Shown: positions 1 to 11,838, counted from the stretch's first letter. The stretch: 64,000 nucleotides of DNA from Bradysia coprophila (GCF_014529535.1 NW_023503493.1:3162001-3226000); one strand, 5' to 3'. Made by a program: numbers and translations. Notes: a model not told the origin generated them from the sequence alone.

Positions 1-489
1 GAAAAAAACTGATGCAATATCTGGTCATTTATACTCAGTGCACACACCCAATCGGAGTCTTTGTTGATATATTAAGGTTAAACAATTATGCGTCGCGTAC
101 TGTGTAGAGTGAGTAATAGCATATGACGCTTGTGAGTCTGTTGTTTTCGCAAGTATGCTTTGCGGAACGAGCCAAAGGTGAGTGGAGTAACACCACAAGC
201 CAAAACAATAACTTACAAGCAATTACAAGATTGCGCCTATTCTTGTGAATTTAAGAATTCGTAATTTGCAAGCTGTCACTTTAATGCTAACTGTCAATTT
301 ACGAATTCTTAAATTCAGAGAATCGGCATCCTGGGCCTCAATTCTCATACGTTCGTAACTTCACAGTTCTTTTCTTATGGAGTTTTATACACACAGCTGT
401 CAAGTTACGAGAATATTTGGAGTTACGAAAGTACGAGAATCGGCGCCCTGAGCGGTGTAAATGTTGTAAAGTAATTCTGCCCTATTTTG
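1..489. repeat. Gene-free start with nested inverted-repeat motifs
   Basis: No gene is recognised here. Positions 247-268 and 295-316 form a 22-bp inverted pair (about 20 of 22 bases pair) around GAATTC cores. The phrases GAGAATCGGCATCCTGGG (near 319) and GAGAATCGGCGCCCTGAG (near 438) repeat it in variant form. The layout suggests a small hairpin-type MITE of roughly 235-460, but no target duplication was identified. Confidence 0.4.
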
Positions 490-690
490 CCACTTGCGAC
501 GCAAAATTTTTTTGGTAAAATTTTGCTTCTAGAATTTCTTTGGTCAAATTTTTCCTGTTACAGTTTTTGAGTACAAGCGCAGAATGCGTCACATCCAGCG
601 ATATCAGTTGTTTTGGAAGTATGCACAGGGACTTGCGTCACTTTTACTCTTTTGAGTGTTTTTGACTGATATCAGTTCTTTTGGAAGAAT
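490..690. mobile_element. Diverged copy of the TTAA-type MITE seen at 11.5 kb
   Basis: The segment shares an ordered set of phrases with 11.68-11.84 kb: GACGCAA, then a T-rich stretch, GCGCAGAATGCG, AGCGATATCAGTT and finally GGACTTGCGTCAC. The shared order shows a second, diverged, probably truncated copy of the same non-autonomous element. No transposase is encoded in it. Confidence 0.6.
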
Positions 691-1080
691 TAGTAGATTG
701 AAAAATTTGAAAAATTTAAAAAATTTGAAAAATTAAAAAATGTGAAAATTTTGGAAGTTTTGAAAAATTTGAAAAAATTTAAAAATTTGAAAAAATGTTG
801 ACAGTTTTCAAATTTTCAAAATTTTCAGGAAATTTTGAAAAATTTGAAAAATCTGAAAATTTTGATAAATTTGAAAATTTTGGAAATTTTGGAAAATTTG
901 AAAATTTTGATAAATTTGAAAGATTTGAAAAATTTAAAAAATTTAAAAATTTGAAAAATTTGAAAAATTTGAAAATTTTGAAAAATTTAAAAATTTGAAA
1001 AATTTAAAAATTTGAAAAATTTAAAAATTTGAAAAATTTGAAAAATTGAAAAATTGAAAAATTTGAAAAATTTAAAATAT
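690..1080. repeat. Low-complexity TTTGAAAAA repeat
   Basis: Nearly 400 bp are built from variants of TTTGAAAAA and TTTAAAAA with little other sequence. An open frame across 795-998 reads as an F/E/K/N repeat peptide and is a by-product of the simple repeat. Confidence 0.9.
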
Positions 1081-1161
1081 TTATTTTAAATGCGACAAAA
1101 AAGACTGCTCACAATTATGGCGCAGCCGGTAAAACATCGATCTTTTCTCAAAAATTAAAAA

Positions 1162-1625
1162 CTACAGTAAATAAATATCATCGATCTTCTTCTTCCCTAA
1201 TGTTCCCAAAATACAAGCAGCGTTACCACGTTGAATTGCGATGGAAATTCTTTGCAGAAGGTATTCTTTTGATTTTACCTCACCCGTTGCCTTTTTCATT
1301 AAAGAGCCCAATTTATCAATAAATTTCTTCGTTTCCGGACCCATGCAACCTAAAGTCTCGAAAGCAAGTGGGGTTAGCAAATAGTTTTGTTTCAAAGAAA
1401 CGTAATGGTTATGCTTATGTCTCTCTGCTTTTTCAGCAATGGACCGTGCTTTCTTTGATGAATCATTAATATATGATGCAGCCATGGTATCCCGGACGGT
1501 AACATCCCACAAGAGTGATCTCCCATGACTCCATGGTATCAAAGTCATACCGTCAGGTCTTTTACCATCATCTCTTGAAATACCTGGAGGCTGTACTATA
1601 TTTGGAACACCTGCACTAGAGAAAG
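1162..1625 (-). pseudogene. LINE remnant: C-terminal restriction-like endonuclease domain
   Basis: Read on the minus strand, the segment encodes a C-terminal region found after the reverse transcriptase of some non-LTR retrotransposons. The motif RPDGMTLIPW followed by LLWDVTVRDT matches the PD...D core of the restriction-like nuclease that nicks target DNA in R2-like elements. Downstream, ETLGCMGPE and ISIAIQRGNAA match the conserved tail of these proteins. The frame opens before any methionine (SSAGVPNIVQPPG precedes the motif), so the methionine at 1548 is internal. Two in-frame stops occur just upstream of 1625, and no reverse transcriptase is present, so this is a dead 3' fragment. The nuclease assignment rests on motif memory rather than alignment. 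Confidence 0.65.
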
Positions 1626-1824
1626 CATAAGCGAAGGTATTCTGTCGCAGTCATCAACGGTACACTGTAATAGCATTCTTCTCGATACATTTAGAGTTTG
1701 TAGAAAACTCTCAGATCTAGTCATCTGTCATTGACAAAAGAACTCTGGTTAGAGGACCAATTTAGCTACTAAAATTTTTGGTAAAGCCATAGAAGTAGAA
1801 CATTTTGCATCAAATCTATAAAAA

Positions 1825-1877
1825 AGAATCATAATCGTTCCTGACGCTATTGACCGTGTAGAAATGTCGCCTATCAC
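1825..1877. mobile_element. Orphan end of the 6.0-7.5 kb foldback family
   Basis: ATCGTTCCTGACGCTATTGA, followed by CCGTGTAGAAATGTCGCC, closely matches the right terminus of the foldback element at 7.42-7.46 kb. It is a solitary terminal fragment in the same orientation as that right end. Confidence 0.65.
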
Positions 1878-1949
1878 AAAATCGATTTCTTGCCATTGAG
1901 TGGCATTCATGATTTTCAATATCTGAATACGTAACGCACTTCACAGCAA

Positions 1950-2175
1950 GGTTCTGAAAGAACAGGTTAAGACAACTCTGAGTTGATCACGAAGGCGGTG
2001 ACACACAGTTGCGTCAACGGCTGCAAAGTTTATATGTAAAATGGAACTTAACAAAAGCAAAATTATGAATTTTTGAGAAAAATATTTTCTTTAAATTGAT
2101 TTCTCACACTATCTGTTTATAAAATTTGGTGTCACCCGCCTTCGTGGTTGTCTTAACATGTCTTTCAGGACTTTG
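1950..2175. mobile_element. MITE with GGTTCTGAAAGAAC / CACGAAGGCGGGTGACAC termini
   Basis: The left terminus reads GGTTCTGAAAGAACAGG, then TTAAGACA and CACGAAGGCGGTGACACA. The same text in reverse complement closes the element at 2122-2172. A further copy of the right half lies at 31.96-32.14 kb, including the internal AAGTTTATATG and AAAATATTTTCTT phrases. It is non-coding. Confidence 0.7.
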
Positions 2176-4130
2176 CTGCACAGAGAAATGATAAGTTGGT
2201 ACGCCTGTGGTGAGATAGAATGTACAGGAGGGTGACAGCTGAATTGTATGGGAGAGAATGTGGTCGTCTGCCTCTCCCATAGCGCCCAGCCAGCTGTGGT
2301 CCTTATTAGCATTCTCGCCACATTACCCATTTTTACACTGTTTGAAGGTCATGTGATTAGAGTAAAACTACTCTTATCTATCTACACAGCCAATACTCTC
2401 GCTATGTCAGGTACTTTGGTGTCGCTAAAGTGCTTAGAGTTAAGTAAAGTTGTGCAATAGAGATCATTTTTCACAGATTGGTACGTTGCGCTACTACAAC
2501 TTGTACATTCTCTACTAACAGTCTTGCTGCTTTGTCGAGAAATCATAAATTGTTTCCAATTTGACAAAAACCACCACCACAAAAAAATATTTCATCCTTT
2601 CCCCACCGACCCAAACAGTAGCAAGAAAAAAACTTCATTTTACATCAATGGGATTTGTATGCAAAAAATAAAAAAAATTGAAACACACCGAACCGTTCCA
2701 TTATACATGCAAAAAGAAGAAAAAGAAGAAAAATCCCCATTTCTCAACTCGAATAGCAGATATATAGCGAGCGAAAATATATACAAACAAAAAATGGAAA
2801 GTCAGAAAGACAAAGTTCGGACATCGGACCGCAGATGTTATAAAATTGAATTATTCATAAAAGAAGAAGCTCTACGGTATACGGCTCTCCCCCAGTTTTA
2901 TTATACAATGTATTTGTATGTATATGGTTGATATAATACTGGTTACGTACTTTCCGTCCCGAAGCACATTTTTCTAATAATAAATATGAAAAAAAGGACT
3001 TTTTTTTTCCTTTTGCCTTGCTTGCATTCCCCATATAAATAATATATCCACCTTAAGGTAAAAAAAAACAAGAAGGAACAGAAGACTACGACGACGACGA
3101 GTATCCTTTTTTTTACTCGCTAGTCCTTGAGGTAAAATAAATTTTATAGAATTGTTCCGTTTTATATCAAATAATATTTTTCCTTTATAGTGGTTTGGTG
3201 GTGGGGTTTTTCGTTATATTTATTTCAAATAAAAACCGTACGCCCCATACTCTCCACACACTATTATACCATTTCGAATATCACATGGATAAATATCCCA
3301 CGATCAAGAGGACCCACATAATATATTTATAGGGACACGAATCTATATATTGGATATGTGTGTATGTTGTGGGTAATAGGACGATGTAGATGGAGAAGCA
3401 GCAGCAACAACAACAACAAAAAACCTTAAAGAATACACGACGTCCTGTCATGTATCCCAGGAAAACCCTAATGTTTTTTTATTTTTATTTAATTTCAACT
3501 CTAATGCAGGACAGAGTAACGAGAAACAGAGAAATGGAAACTCTGCTTTTTGTTCAACTTTTTTTTTTCGTCTTTGTATCCTTCGGTTCTTGCTTGGAAA
3601 CGACGAGAACACAAAAATAACCTCAGCGTATGGGAAAAAAAGCAAAAATAAATAAGTGGTCTGGGTTTGCCATTGCCATATTATACAAGTCCCAAGTCCA
3701 GGTCCATTTTGTGTGTGTCTATTTCCTCGGAACATATAAAATGTAAATGTGTTCAAATGGGAAAGTTCACTAACTGATGGGAATGGGGAATAAATTTTGT
3801 GTAACAACGGTACGTGCAGCACAAACTCTCTCAGTACCATGTGGGGTCCTCGCACCGCTGTCTGTGTATACACTTTTATACACGGAGCACAGAAAATGCA
3901 TGAGATTATGGAATGGTGAATGGAACGGGCGTTTGTAATCTCGTATAGCATTTGTATTTTAATGGAGTTATGTATGTTAAACGGATCAATACTGACCATC
4001 GTTCTGTGATTGGTCACAGCAATTGCGCTTCGTTGTTTCGTAACATAAATTCCATTTAAAGCATGGCGATAATGCCAGGGGTTATTGGACGGAAATTAAT
4101 ACATCAATTTAAGTACTTTTAGGGACGAGC
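2176..4130. other. Gene-free AT-rich stretch
   Basis: No recognisable protein, RNA gene or transposon was found. Open frames here (for example 2524-2931 and 3448-4017 on the reverse strand) are rich in lysine, phenylalanine and poly-A/poly-T codons and show no family motif. An ACG trinucleotide run lies near 3088 and a CAACAA run near 3403. The phrase TATATGGTTGA at about 2923 recurs near 30.93 kb and 58.85 kb. Confidence 0.5.
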
Positions 4131-4134
4131 ACCA

Positions 4135-4980
4135 ATTTCTTAGGAGATTACCGTGGATGCTGCGAAAGCAAGTCATTGCATGATCAAAGTAAACTCATAA
4201 GTGTTGAGCAAGAAGTTACGGTATAGCTGACTTTTCCACAAGTGTGGAGTTTAATTAGCCGAGCCGAAGCCGAGGTATACAAGCTTCGGTAAGTGTTCTT
4301 CGACAAGTGTAATTGAATACATCAGCTTCGGCTCGGCTATGCAAAATTAACACTTGTGGAAGAGACAGCAATCGAAACTTCTTGCTCAAATAAACACGAG
4401 GGAGTTCGCGCGTATCACAAAGTTGTTTGCGAATTGATGAATTACGTTATATTGTCTGCTGATCATCATAAAGCAATTTACGTAAAATGAACCTTCTTGT
4501 AATGGATCATTTACGCAGGGTGCAGGCAATAATAGTGTATTATTTACCAACGGGACGTGCTGAGGCGTTTTGAAGAAAATTTTCACGAATACAGGCTCTC
4601 ACTGCTCGTGACTATTCGTGTCACTCGTATGTTTATACGTCGAACATGTACGATATATATATCAGACGTTGGAATATCCGGATAAAGGCAGAAATGAAGC
4701 TGTCTGCCAACCATTTCATACATACTGGACGTATGAAGACCTCGGCTTCGGCTCGGCTATGCAAAAGTTACACTTTTGGAAGGGACAGCCACGGAAACTT
4801 CTTGCTCAAACAAACACTAGTGAGTTTGCTAGTATCACAAAGTTGTTTTCGAATTGATGAATTACGTATATTGTCTGCTGATTATAACAAAGAAATTTAC
4901 GTAAAATGAACCTTCCTGTAATGGATCATTTACGCAGGGGGCATGCAATAATAGTGCATTATTTACCAACGGGACAAATA
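4135..4980. repeat. Two direct copies of dispersed family A
   Basis: About 235 bp at 4326-4560 are repeated at 4741-4975 with moderate divergence. Shared landmarks in order are CTTCGGCTCGGCTATGCAAA, GAAACTTCTTGCTCAAA, GTATCACAAAGTTGTTT, AATTTACGTAAAATGAACCT and TTATTTACCAACGGGAC. Positions 4259-4345 carry a GCCGAGCCGAAGC / GCTTCGGCTCGGC hairpin. Related copies occur near 14.6, 37.5, 40.3, 42.5 and 52.7 kb. Confidence 0.8.
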
Positions 4981-5328
4981 ATTAAAATGTTACTTCTTGG
5001 GTAAAATTTACCGATCCGAGGCGTAGACGAGCTCAGTAAACATACATGAAGCCATTCACAGTGGGGTTGAACAAAACTTAAATAGAGTCGCGACACCACC
5101 TCTGATTTTTCTTCATGTTCCTATTGAGTGACTCGAGTGCTATAAGGAACCACATTCAGTTCGCGGATCCATCCAGCCGTTTCGGAGAACCGGCACTCAT
5201 GGCCGTGCGGGGCCGACGAGTCATTTTGAATACAGATTGTTATCGTAACGGATAGAGGGACTAATTCGAAGCTAATTCGTATTAAAATGGCTTCCCTCGA
5301 CAACCTGACCACAGCCAGCTAAAGTCGA

Positions 5329-5530
5329 AATTTCGACATTTTTAAATCGTGATATGTCCAAGATGAAGAGAGTTTGAAACTCTTTGAATGGCGATATTGG
5401 TAGCGGATTTCATGCTCTATTAAACGCCGAGAATGGATTTTGTTTGCAGCAAGGGCACTCTACGACGAAATTTTCAATTTATTATCTATCTTCAAGTGCC
5501 CGTTCCTTTACGATAAGTAGAATTGTTATT
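5329..5530 (+). repeat. Dispersed family C copy, deleted internally
   Basis: From TTCGACATTTTTAAATCG onward, this segment matches the reverse complement of the last roughly 350 bp of the window. Relative to that copy, about 170 bp between GAGAATG and GAAATTTTCAATTTAT are missing here. The 5050-5320 stretch just before it is relatively GC-rich but was not recognised. Confidence 0.75.
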
Positions 5531-5998
5531 TTCGTTATTTCAATAGTTTAATGACACATTTTCTAATAATCCGAGCGAAGCAAAGCTCAATTTCACGAGA
5601 AGTCTCGACATTGTTATCAATTTTTTCCGTTCTCATCGCACTAAAGAAGAGACAATGTTCTTCTCCAAAGACATGCAGGACATCCAGTAAGTTTCGTGTT
5701 GTAGTTTTGAGCACTAGAATGTATAGTCGTCAAACAATCAAGACTCAAGAGAAAACCGGAAAAAAACTCTGTGTGCTCGTCACACATCTAACTGGATCAT
5801 CGAATCTATTACCTCTTTTGATCATACTGGGTTCAACGTATCGATGGAAAATCTTTTACTTCTATTGTTAAAATATATATTACGTTATATAAGATCGCAT
5901 TAGCCAGAGCTGACCGTTCATTTTTGTCGTCGGTGTTTATAACAGATGTCGGAGCTGCCATAAATCGTTTTCGAAACTGTTTGATTAAAGGCCCTAAA
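5531..5998. other. Gene-free spacer
   Basis: No gene is recognised. A phrase resembling the dispersed ATAACAGATG...CGTCG motif (also at 53.3 and 63.0 kb) occurs near 5930-5955. Confidence 0.4.
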
Positions 5999-7471
5999 CA
6001 ACGGACGGTGAGGCGACATAACTACACGGTCAATATAGTCAGGAACGATATTATCGTTTTTTAGACGATAGTATCGTTTTTTAGACGATACTATCGTCTA
6101 AAAAACGATAATATCGTCCAAAAAAATTTCATCCAGGACGATAATATCGTCTAAAATTATAAATTTTAAAATATTTTCAGGACGATATTATCGTTTTCTT
6201 GACGATATTATCGTTTAAAAAAACGATAATATCGTTTTTAAACGATAATATCGTTTTTTTGGACGATACTATCGTTTTTTTGATGATACTATCGTCTAAA
6301 AAACGATATTATCGTTCAAAAAACGATAATATCGTTTTTTTGACGATAATATCGTCCTGGATGAAAATATCCGCTGGACGATATTATCGTTATTTTCTTT
6401 TTCTGAACAAATTTATCGTTATTTTGGACGATATTATCGTCCTGATCGATAATTTTTGGGACGATAATATCGTTTTTAATTTATTAATTTTTTTAAATTT
6501 GAGACGATAATATCGTCCAGGACGATAATATCGTTTTTAATTTATTTAAAATAAAAATTCTAGACGATAATATCGTCCTGGGCGATATTATCGTTCTGGA
6601 TGGTTGTTGAAGACGAAACACAAAATCTTGTAGATAAACACCTTTTTATAGACGGCAAATATATATTAAAAATTGGTTCATTTGGTTCTGTAAATTTAAA
6701 TTTTATATAGAAAAATTACACAGACTAATTATGAGACGATGCGAGAAAAAAAAATTAACTCCTAAGTTCCGACACCGTTCCGGCGCCCGGCTCGCATTGC
6801 GGCCCTCCGCTTCGCTCCGGGGCAATGGGCCGGATCGCTCGGCGTGTTAAAACGCTTTTTATGTACAATCTAAGTTGGTATTCATTTCGTAAAAAGATGA
6901 ATTATTTAGGGACGAACTAAACGCCTTTTTTAAACACTGATGTGTAGGTGATTTCCTCTGACAATTGTTTTTTGATATTTTGGAAGAGAATTCGGTTCTT
7001 GCTGCACCTCTGAGTAAAATTTCGTGCTGGACGATATTATCATTTAAGAAAACGATAATATCGCCCAGGACGATATTATCGTTTTGGACGATATTATCGC
7101 ACAGAAAACGAAAATATCCATTAGATTTTCTAGAACGGTAATATCGTCCAGAAAACGATAGTATCGTTTTCTGAACGATAATATCGTCCAGAAAACGATA
7201 CTATTGTCCAGACAATATTTTAGAATTTTCCAATTTAGACGATATTATCGCCCTGGATGAAAATTTTTTGGACGATAATATCGTTTTTTAGACGATACTA
7301 TCGTCCAAAAAACGATATTATCGTTTTTTTGGACGATACTATCGTCTAAAAACGATATTATCGTTTTTTAGACGATAGTATCGTTTTTTAGATGATAGTA
7401 TCGTCCAAAAAAACGATAATATCGTTCCTGACGATATTGACGGTGTCGAAATGTCCCGCCACCCAACGGAC
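5999..7471. mobile_element. 1.46-kb foldback element packed with ACGATAATATCGT palindromes
   Basis: The element spans 6007-7463 and is flanked on both sides by the 8-bp direct repeat CAACGGAC (5999-6006 and 7464-7471). Its ends are inverted: GGTGAGGCGACAT...CGGTCAATATAGTCAGGAACG on the left and GGTGGCGGGACAT...CCGTCAATATCGTCAGGAACG on the right (reverse complement). The interior holds dozens of copies and variants of the 13-bp palindrome ACGATAATATCGT separated by T-rich spacers, with a unique centre at about 6600-7020. No transposase was found. An 8-bp duplication is typical of hAT and some foldback elements, so a hAT-mobilised non-autonomous element is inferred. Confidence 0.85.
6769..6845. 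other. GC-rich hairpin island inside the foldback element
   Basis: About 77 bp are strongly GC-rich inside an otherwise AT-rich element. CATTGCGGCCC and GGGGCAATG face each other across CTCCGCTTCGCTCC and could form a stem. No protein motif or known RNA was recognised. Confidence 0.55.
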
Positions 7472-8430
7472 GGCCTAGCGAGTAGGCACAGTCACAGTCC
7501 CCCTGAGTCTACAATTATTTTTTTCGAAGAGAAAATCTCCCTCTGAAAACATGTGAAGACTTTGATCAAATGCAGCATAGGGATAAAGTAATTCAGAAAG
7601 ACGGATTCCTGTTGTACACGAACATCGTTTTGTTAACAATATACTGGCGTCTTCAGCGAACAATTTCCAATTTACACCATATGAACCGTAACAGAAATAC
7701 AATTCCGTCTGATTCAAAAAATCGAGGAAAAAAACCTGGGAACTTTCAACCCCTTCACGTTCTCTGGCTCAGACATAACATAATACGTATATGGGATTAA
7801 GGTCAGGTAATCTCCAATAAAACCATTGTGTCAATTTTTTAATATCCGAAAAAAAAAATCGAGAGAATTGTTGTAACACATAAAAGGTGTAGTCGAACTG
7901 TCGAACAGTAAATTTAAAAGACCGAGCCAAAAAAAAAATGAATCGAGAGAAAGAAAACATTTTCGGAACGGAACGATAGTTTTCGATTTATGATGTATAG
8001 CGTTCGATTGATTGCATTTTGTGGAACACACAGACATAATACTATCTAAAATGCAGCGCGCAGGTATAAATATGGCAATATCTTTTTGCCGGTTCAACCA
8101 TTTGACTGGTAAGTACAATTCATTGAAATTAAATTTAATATTTATTTGTTTAATGACAAAACATCGCTGTTTAAGGGGATCGGGGAAGATGAAATATGGA
8201 ATGTCAATAGAAAAAGCCAAAAAGGGTTGCGAAATAGAAGAAAAAAATAAATTTTTTTTCTCATGAACTGAGTGTAGCAGAAAATTGTTTTTTGTTCGGT
8301 AAAAACTCGCATTAGAGACTGAACGGATGGCTGAGAACATTTTCTTTCGCATTCTTTTAAAAAAATTAACCGTAAGGATTTTCCCTGACGAATACGGTTT
8401 CATTTTACATCTCCGACTGTAAAAATAGGT
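7472..8430. other. Gene-free spacer
   Basis: No gene is recognised. The long reverse-strand frame covering 7831-8454 is rich in F, S and K, runs into the repeat arm that starts at 8431 and has no family signature, so it is treated as chance. Confidence 0.5.
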
Positions 8431-10674
8431 ACATGTCGCTGGCACCGCCACCATTTAGGGCTGTGTCGAGTTATGGCTCATTTTAAAGGGCTCGTTTAGG
8501 GCTGACGAATAAAACCGGTCCCGAGTTTAGGGCTGTCGATTTACGTGAGTTATACCGTTTTGAAGTTTTCAAGCATGTCACTTAAGTGTTTTGTCATAAA
8601 CTGAATAGGTTTTTGACTTTCCACTCAATCTATGATTTGGGGCTAGTTTAGGGCTGACGATTGAAACCGGTCCCGAGTTTAGGGCTGCTCAAATACCATA
8701 GTTATTCAATTTTTTCTCGAAAAAACATGTCATATTGGCAGTTTTGGATGTTATTCATAGTGTTCCTAGTTTAAAGTATATATTAACGTTTGGGGCTAGT
8801 TTAGGGCTGACAATTGAAGCCAATCCTGAGTTTAGGGCTGCTATCCCGCCAATGATATTCAGCTTTCTCTAAACACAAAAATGTCATATTAGCTCTTTCA
8901 ACGATATTCAAAAAGCGTCTGACTAAAATTATAGTCTATCGTTTAGGGCTCATTTAGGGCTGATGATTGAAACCGGTCCAGAGTTTGAAGCCGCTCAGTG
9001 TCCAAAGTTATCCGATGATGAAGAAAAAAAGCATGTCATAATGGGCGATTTGTTGATATACAATGTGTTTCTTAATTAAATCATAGCTTCACGTTTAGGG
9101 CTCATTTAGGGCTGACAATTGAATCCGACCTCAAGTCTAGGGATCTTGAACGAGCAAAGTTATTCGAGTTATCACCCATCAACTGTTCCATTGGAAATTT
9201 TCAAGATATCTGACGATCAGATTTCAAGTCTATGACGTGAATCCATCGTTGTCTCTGAGGTATTTTTCAACATTATTTCAAGAGCAACTACGGTATTAAT
9301 TTTATTTGAACAGTTTCTCCTCTCGAAAACTAAGACCAAAGGCAGTGCTATTCTCTAGTCTTAAGTGCATTTCAGCATTGTTAGAACAATCATACTCAAT
9401 AAGAGATTCAATAACTTTATCTGATTTGTAGCGATAAACAAGCCTCTACCCCTATCGCTTAATGCAACATTTTTATGGATCTTTTAATATGAGAGTATTA
9501 CTTTCAGAGTAAACCACCTCTTTTAGTTTTTGATGGATTGCTAACCTAAATACATGACTGGTTCCAAATTTTAGGAATAAACTAGCTCAAAATTGTTGAT
9601 CAGTTGATAATTAAAAATATTCTTCAGATATGCTAGAGCCCTCACAGTCCCTCTATCCTTTATCTCTACGGCTAGGTTAGAACACAATACTACCAAGTCG
9701 TAAACTTATTAGATATGGAATAACTTCATCCGCTAAGCGACACAAATTCGTTCTGTAGTTCCAAAAATACTAGAACAATCATAACTTAGTTTATGTCAAA
9801 GTTTTAAGAGTCATATCGCCCTGAAATCTTGGCGACATTCGTACAACATTCCAAAAATTAAAATATTTTTTTCTTGAGTTATTGGTTACCCTCTGACATG
9901 TCTTTACTTTTGAACGCTTTTCACAGAAAATATTTTTTTTTTTTTTTCGAAAAATAAAAGATATGTGTTTGCTAGAATTGAAAGACGAATCCAATGAGCT
10001 ATCACTCATTAAAATGTGAGACCGCTTGTTCCATAATCGCATTGTATATCAACAAAACGCCCATCATGACATGCTTTTTTTCTTAATCATCGGATAACTT
10101 TGGACACTGAGCGGCTTCAAACTCTGGACCGGTTTCAATCATCAGCCCTAAATGAGCCCTAAACGATAGACTATAATTTTAGTCAGACGCTTTTTGAATA
10201 TCGTTGAAAGAGCTAATATGACATTTTTGTGTTTAGAGAAAGCTGAATATCATTGGCGGGATAGCAGCCCTAAACTCAGGATTGGCTTCAATTGTCAGCC
10301 CTAAACTAGCCCCAAACGTTAATATATACTTTAAACTGGGAACACTATGAATAACATCCAAAACTGCCAATATGACATGTTTTTTCGAGAAAAAATTGAA
10401 TAACTATGGTATTTGAGCAGCCCTAAACTCGGGACCGGTTTCAATCGTCAGCCCTAAACTAGCCCCAAATCATAGATTGAGTGGAAAGTCAAAAACCTAT
10501 TCAGTTTATGACAAAACACTTAAGTGACATGCTTGAAAACTTCAAAACGGTATAACTCACGTAAATCGACAGCCCTAAACTCGGGACCGGTTTTATTCGT
10601 CAGCCCTAAACGAGCCCTTTAAAATGAGCCATAACTCGACACAGCCCTAAATGGTGGCGGTGCCAGCGACATGT
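8431..10674. mobile_element. Long inverted repeat with two 635-bp arms and TTTAGGGCTGA subrepeats
   Basis: The arm 8431-9065 and the reverse complement of 10040-10674 have equal length, no indels and about four mismatches by eye. The spacer is 974 bp. Each arm starts ACATGTCGCTGGCACCGCCA and contains a roughly 150-bp internal unit repeated about four times, marked by TTTAGGGCTGA and AACCGGTCCCGAGTTTAGG. One further diverged unit lies in the spacer near 9093. No protein is evident. The phrase TGTAAAAAT lies near both outer ends (8419-8427 and 10672-10680) and may be a duplication, but the alignment is not exact. Confidence 0.9.
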
Positions 10675-11501
10675 AAAAATGAAGAGTGATGTTGGATGTA
10701 TAATACACCATAGGCGACGTAAGCCAACATTGAAATAAATATTTTCAATGAAAAAAATTTTCTTTCCACAAAAATATTACAACAAAAAAAATGGAAAGAC
10801 GAAAAAGAAGATAAGTGGGCGACTCTTATTTCCAGTCCAAAGGGTCAATGATGGCGATGATGAATTTTTATTTAGTGGTTTTATGTATGATGATACGTTC
10901 GTAGCGGCGGAGGGTTTGGTATTACTATACATAGTCTGATAGAAAAGGGGACAAAATAAATTGCGCTAAACCTTATCTGGAGGAACCAGGCAAACGAGCG
11001 CATCAATCAACTACTTAATGTTGGAATTTTCTTTCTTTTTCGCCGTTGTTGTTGTTGTTTCTGTTGGATGTGCAAGGAAGGATATTTTTATGTTTAGCCC
11101 GTTTAAGAGATGTTTCGGACAATTTTTTTTCGTTCTTTCTGTCTGTATGTGTGTTCGTATCGGAGTTGGTGTAGTTTTACGGATTTATTGTTATTTATGA
11201 TCGCCGGAAGTAATCCAGAGAGGTAACATTTCCTGTCTGCTCTTCACTTGGGCATTCTACTTTGTATGCAAGAATTTCGTTGTTAACGTCCATCAAACCT
11301 TCTAAAAAGGTATAGTGTTGGACGTGAAGGACGTTTGAATTAAACAAAAATCTGTCATTTATGCTAACATTTTAACGCAGAGTATAAAAAGGATCACTCC
11401 ATAGTGGTAATAACCAGTCTGCTTTCCATTACTACAGCCGTGAAGTGTCGCCAAATTCAAATAGCATAATCATTGGTAATACCAAATCAGTCAAAAAACC
11501 C
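10675..11501. other. Gene-free spacer
   Basis: Nothing was recognised. Short open frames at 10748-10939 and 11018-11200 lack any family motif. Confidence 0.45.
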
Positions 11502-11838
11502 TTAGAGGGTAAATGTGACGCAAGTCCTTTATCTTACTTGTTTTATCAACAAAAAATTGACACAAAAAATTAGTGAAAGAAAATTTTACAAAAAGAAATT
11601 TGCGTCACATTTAATCTTTCAGGACGTATTTTTCCACATTTTAACCATTTTCCTAACCCTAGTTTCCTCAACATCACTTGTGACGCAATTTTTTTTTTTG
11701 TAAAATTTGCTTTTTTAAATTTTTTGTGTTAAATTTTTGTTTATAAAATTTTGCGTAGAGGCGCAGAATGCGACACCCTCAGCGATATCAGTTATTTTGT
11801 AAGTAAGATAACGGACTTGCGTCACATTTACCCTTTAA
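11502..11838. mobile_element. TTAA-flanked MITE with 34-bp inverted termini
   Basis: Both ends, read inward, start AGGGTAAATGTGACGCAAGT and continue with TATCTTACTT, with one mismatch. The flanks are TTAG (11502-11505) and TTAA (11835-11838). TTAA targeting is characteristic of piggyBac-class elements, so a piggyBac-mobilised MITE is inferred. A diverged copy lies at 490-690. Confidence 0.75.

Noticed and set aside
795-998. F/K/E-repeat peptide
   Set aside because: Pure translation of a TTTGAAAAA simple repeat.
3448-4017. 189-codon reverse-strand frame
   Set aside because: Poly-F and poly-K stretches from T/A runs; no recognisable domain.
7831-8454. 207-codon reverse-strand frame
   Set aside because: No family motif, AT-driven F/S/K composition, and its start lies inside the long inverted repeat arm.
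8454-10650. TTTAGGGCTGA repeats as telomeric sequence
   Set aside because: The unit is part of a roughly 150-bp subrepeat in an inverted-repeat element, not a tandem short telomere repeat.
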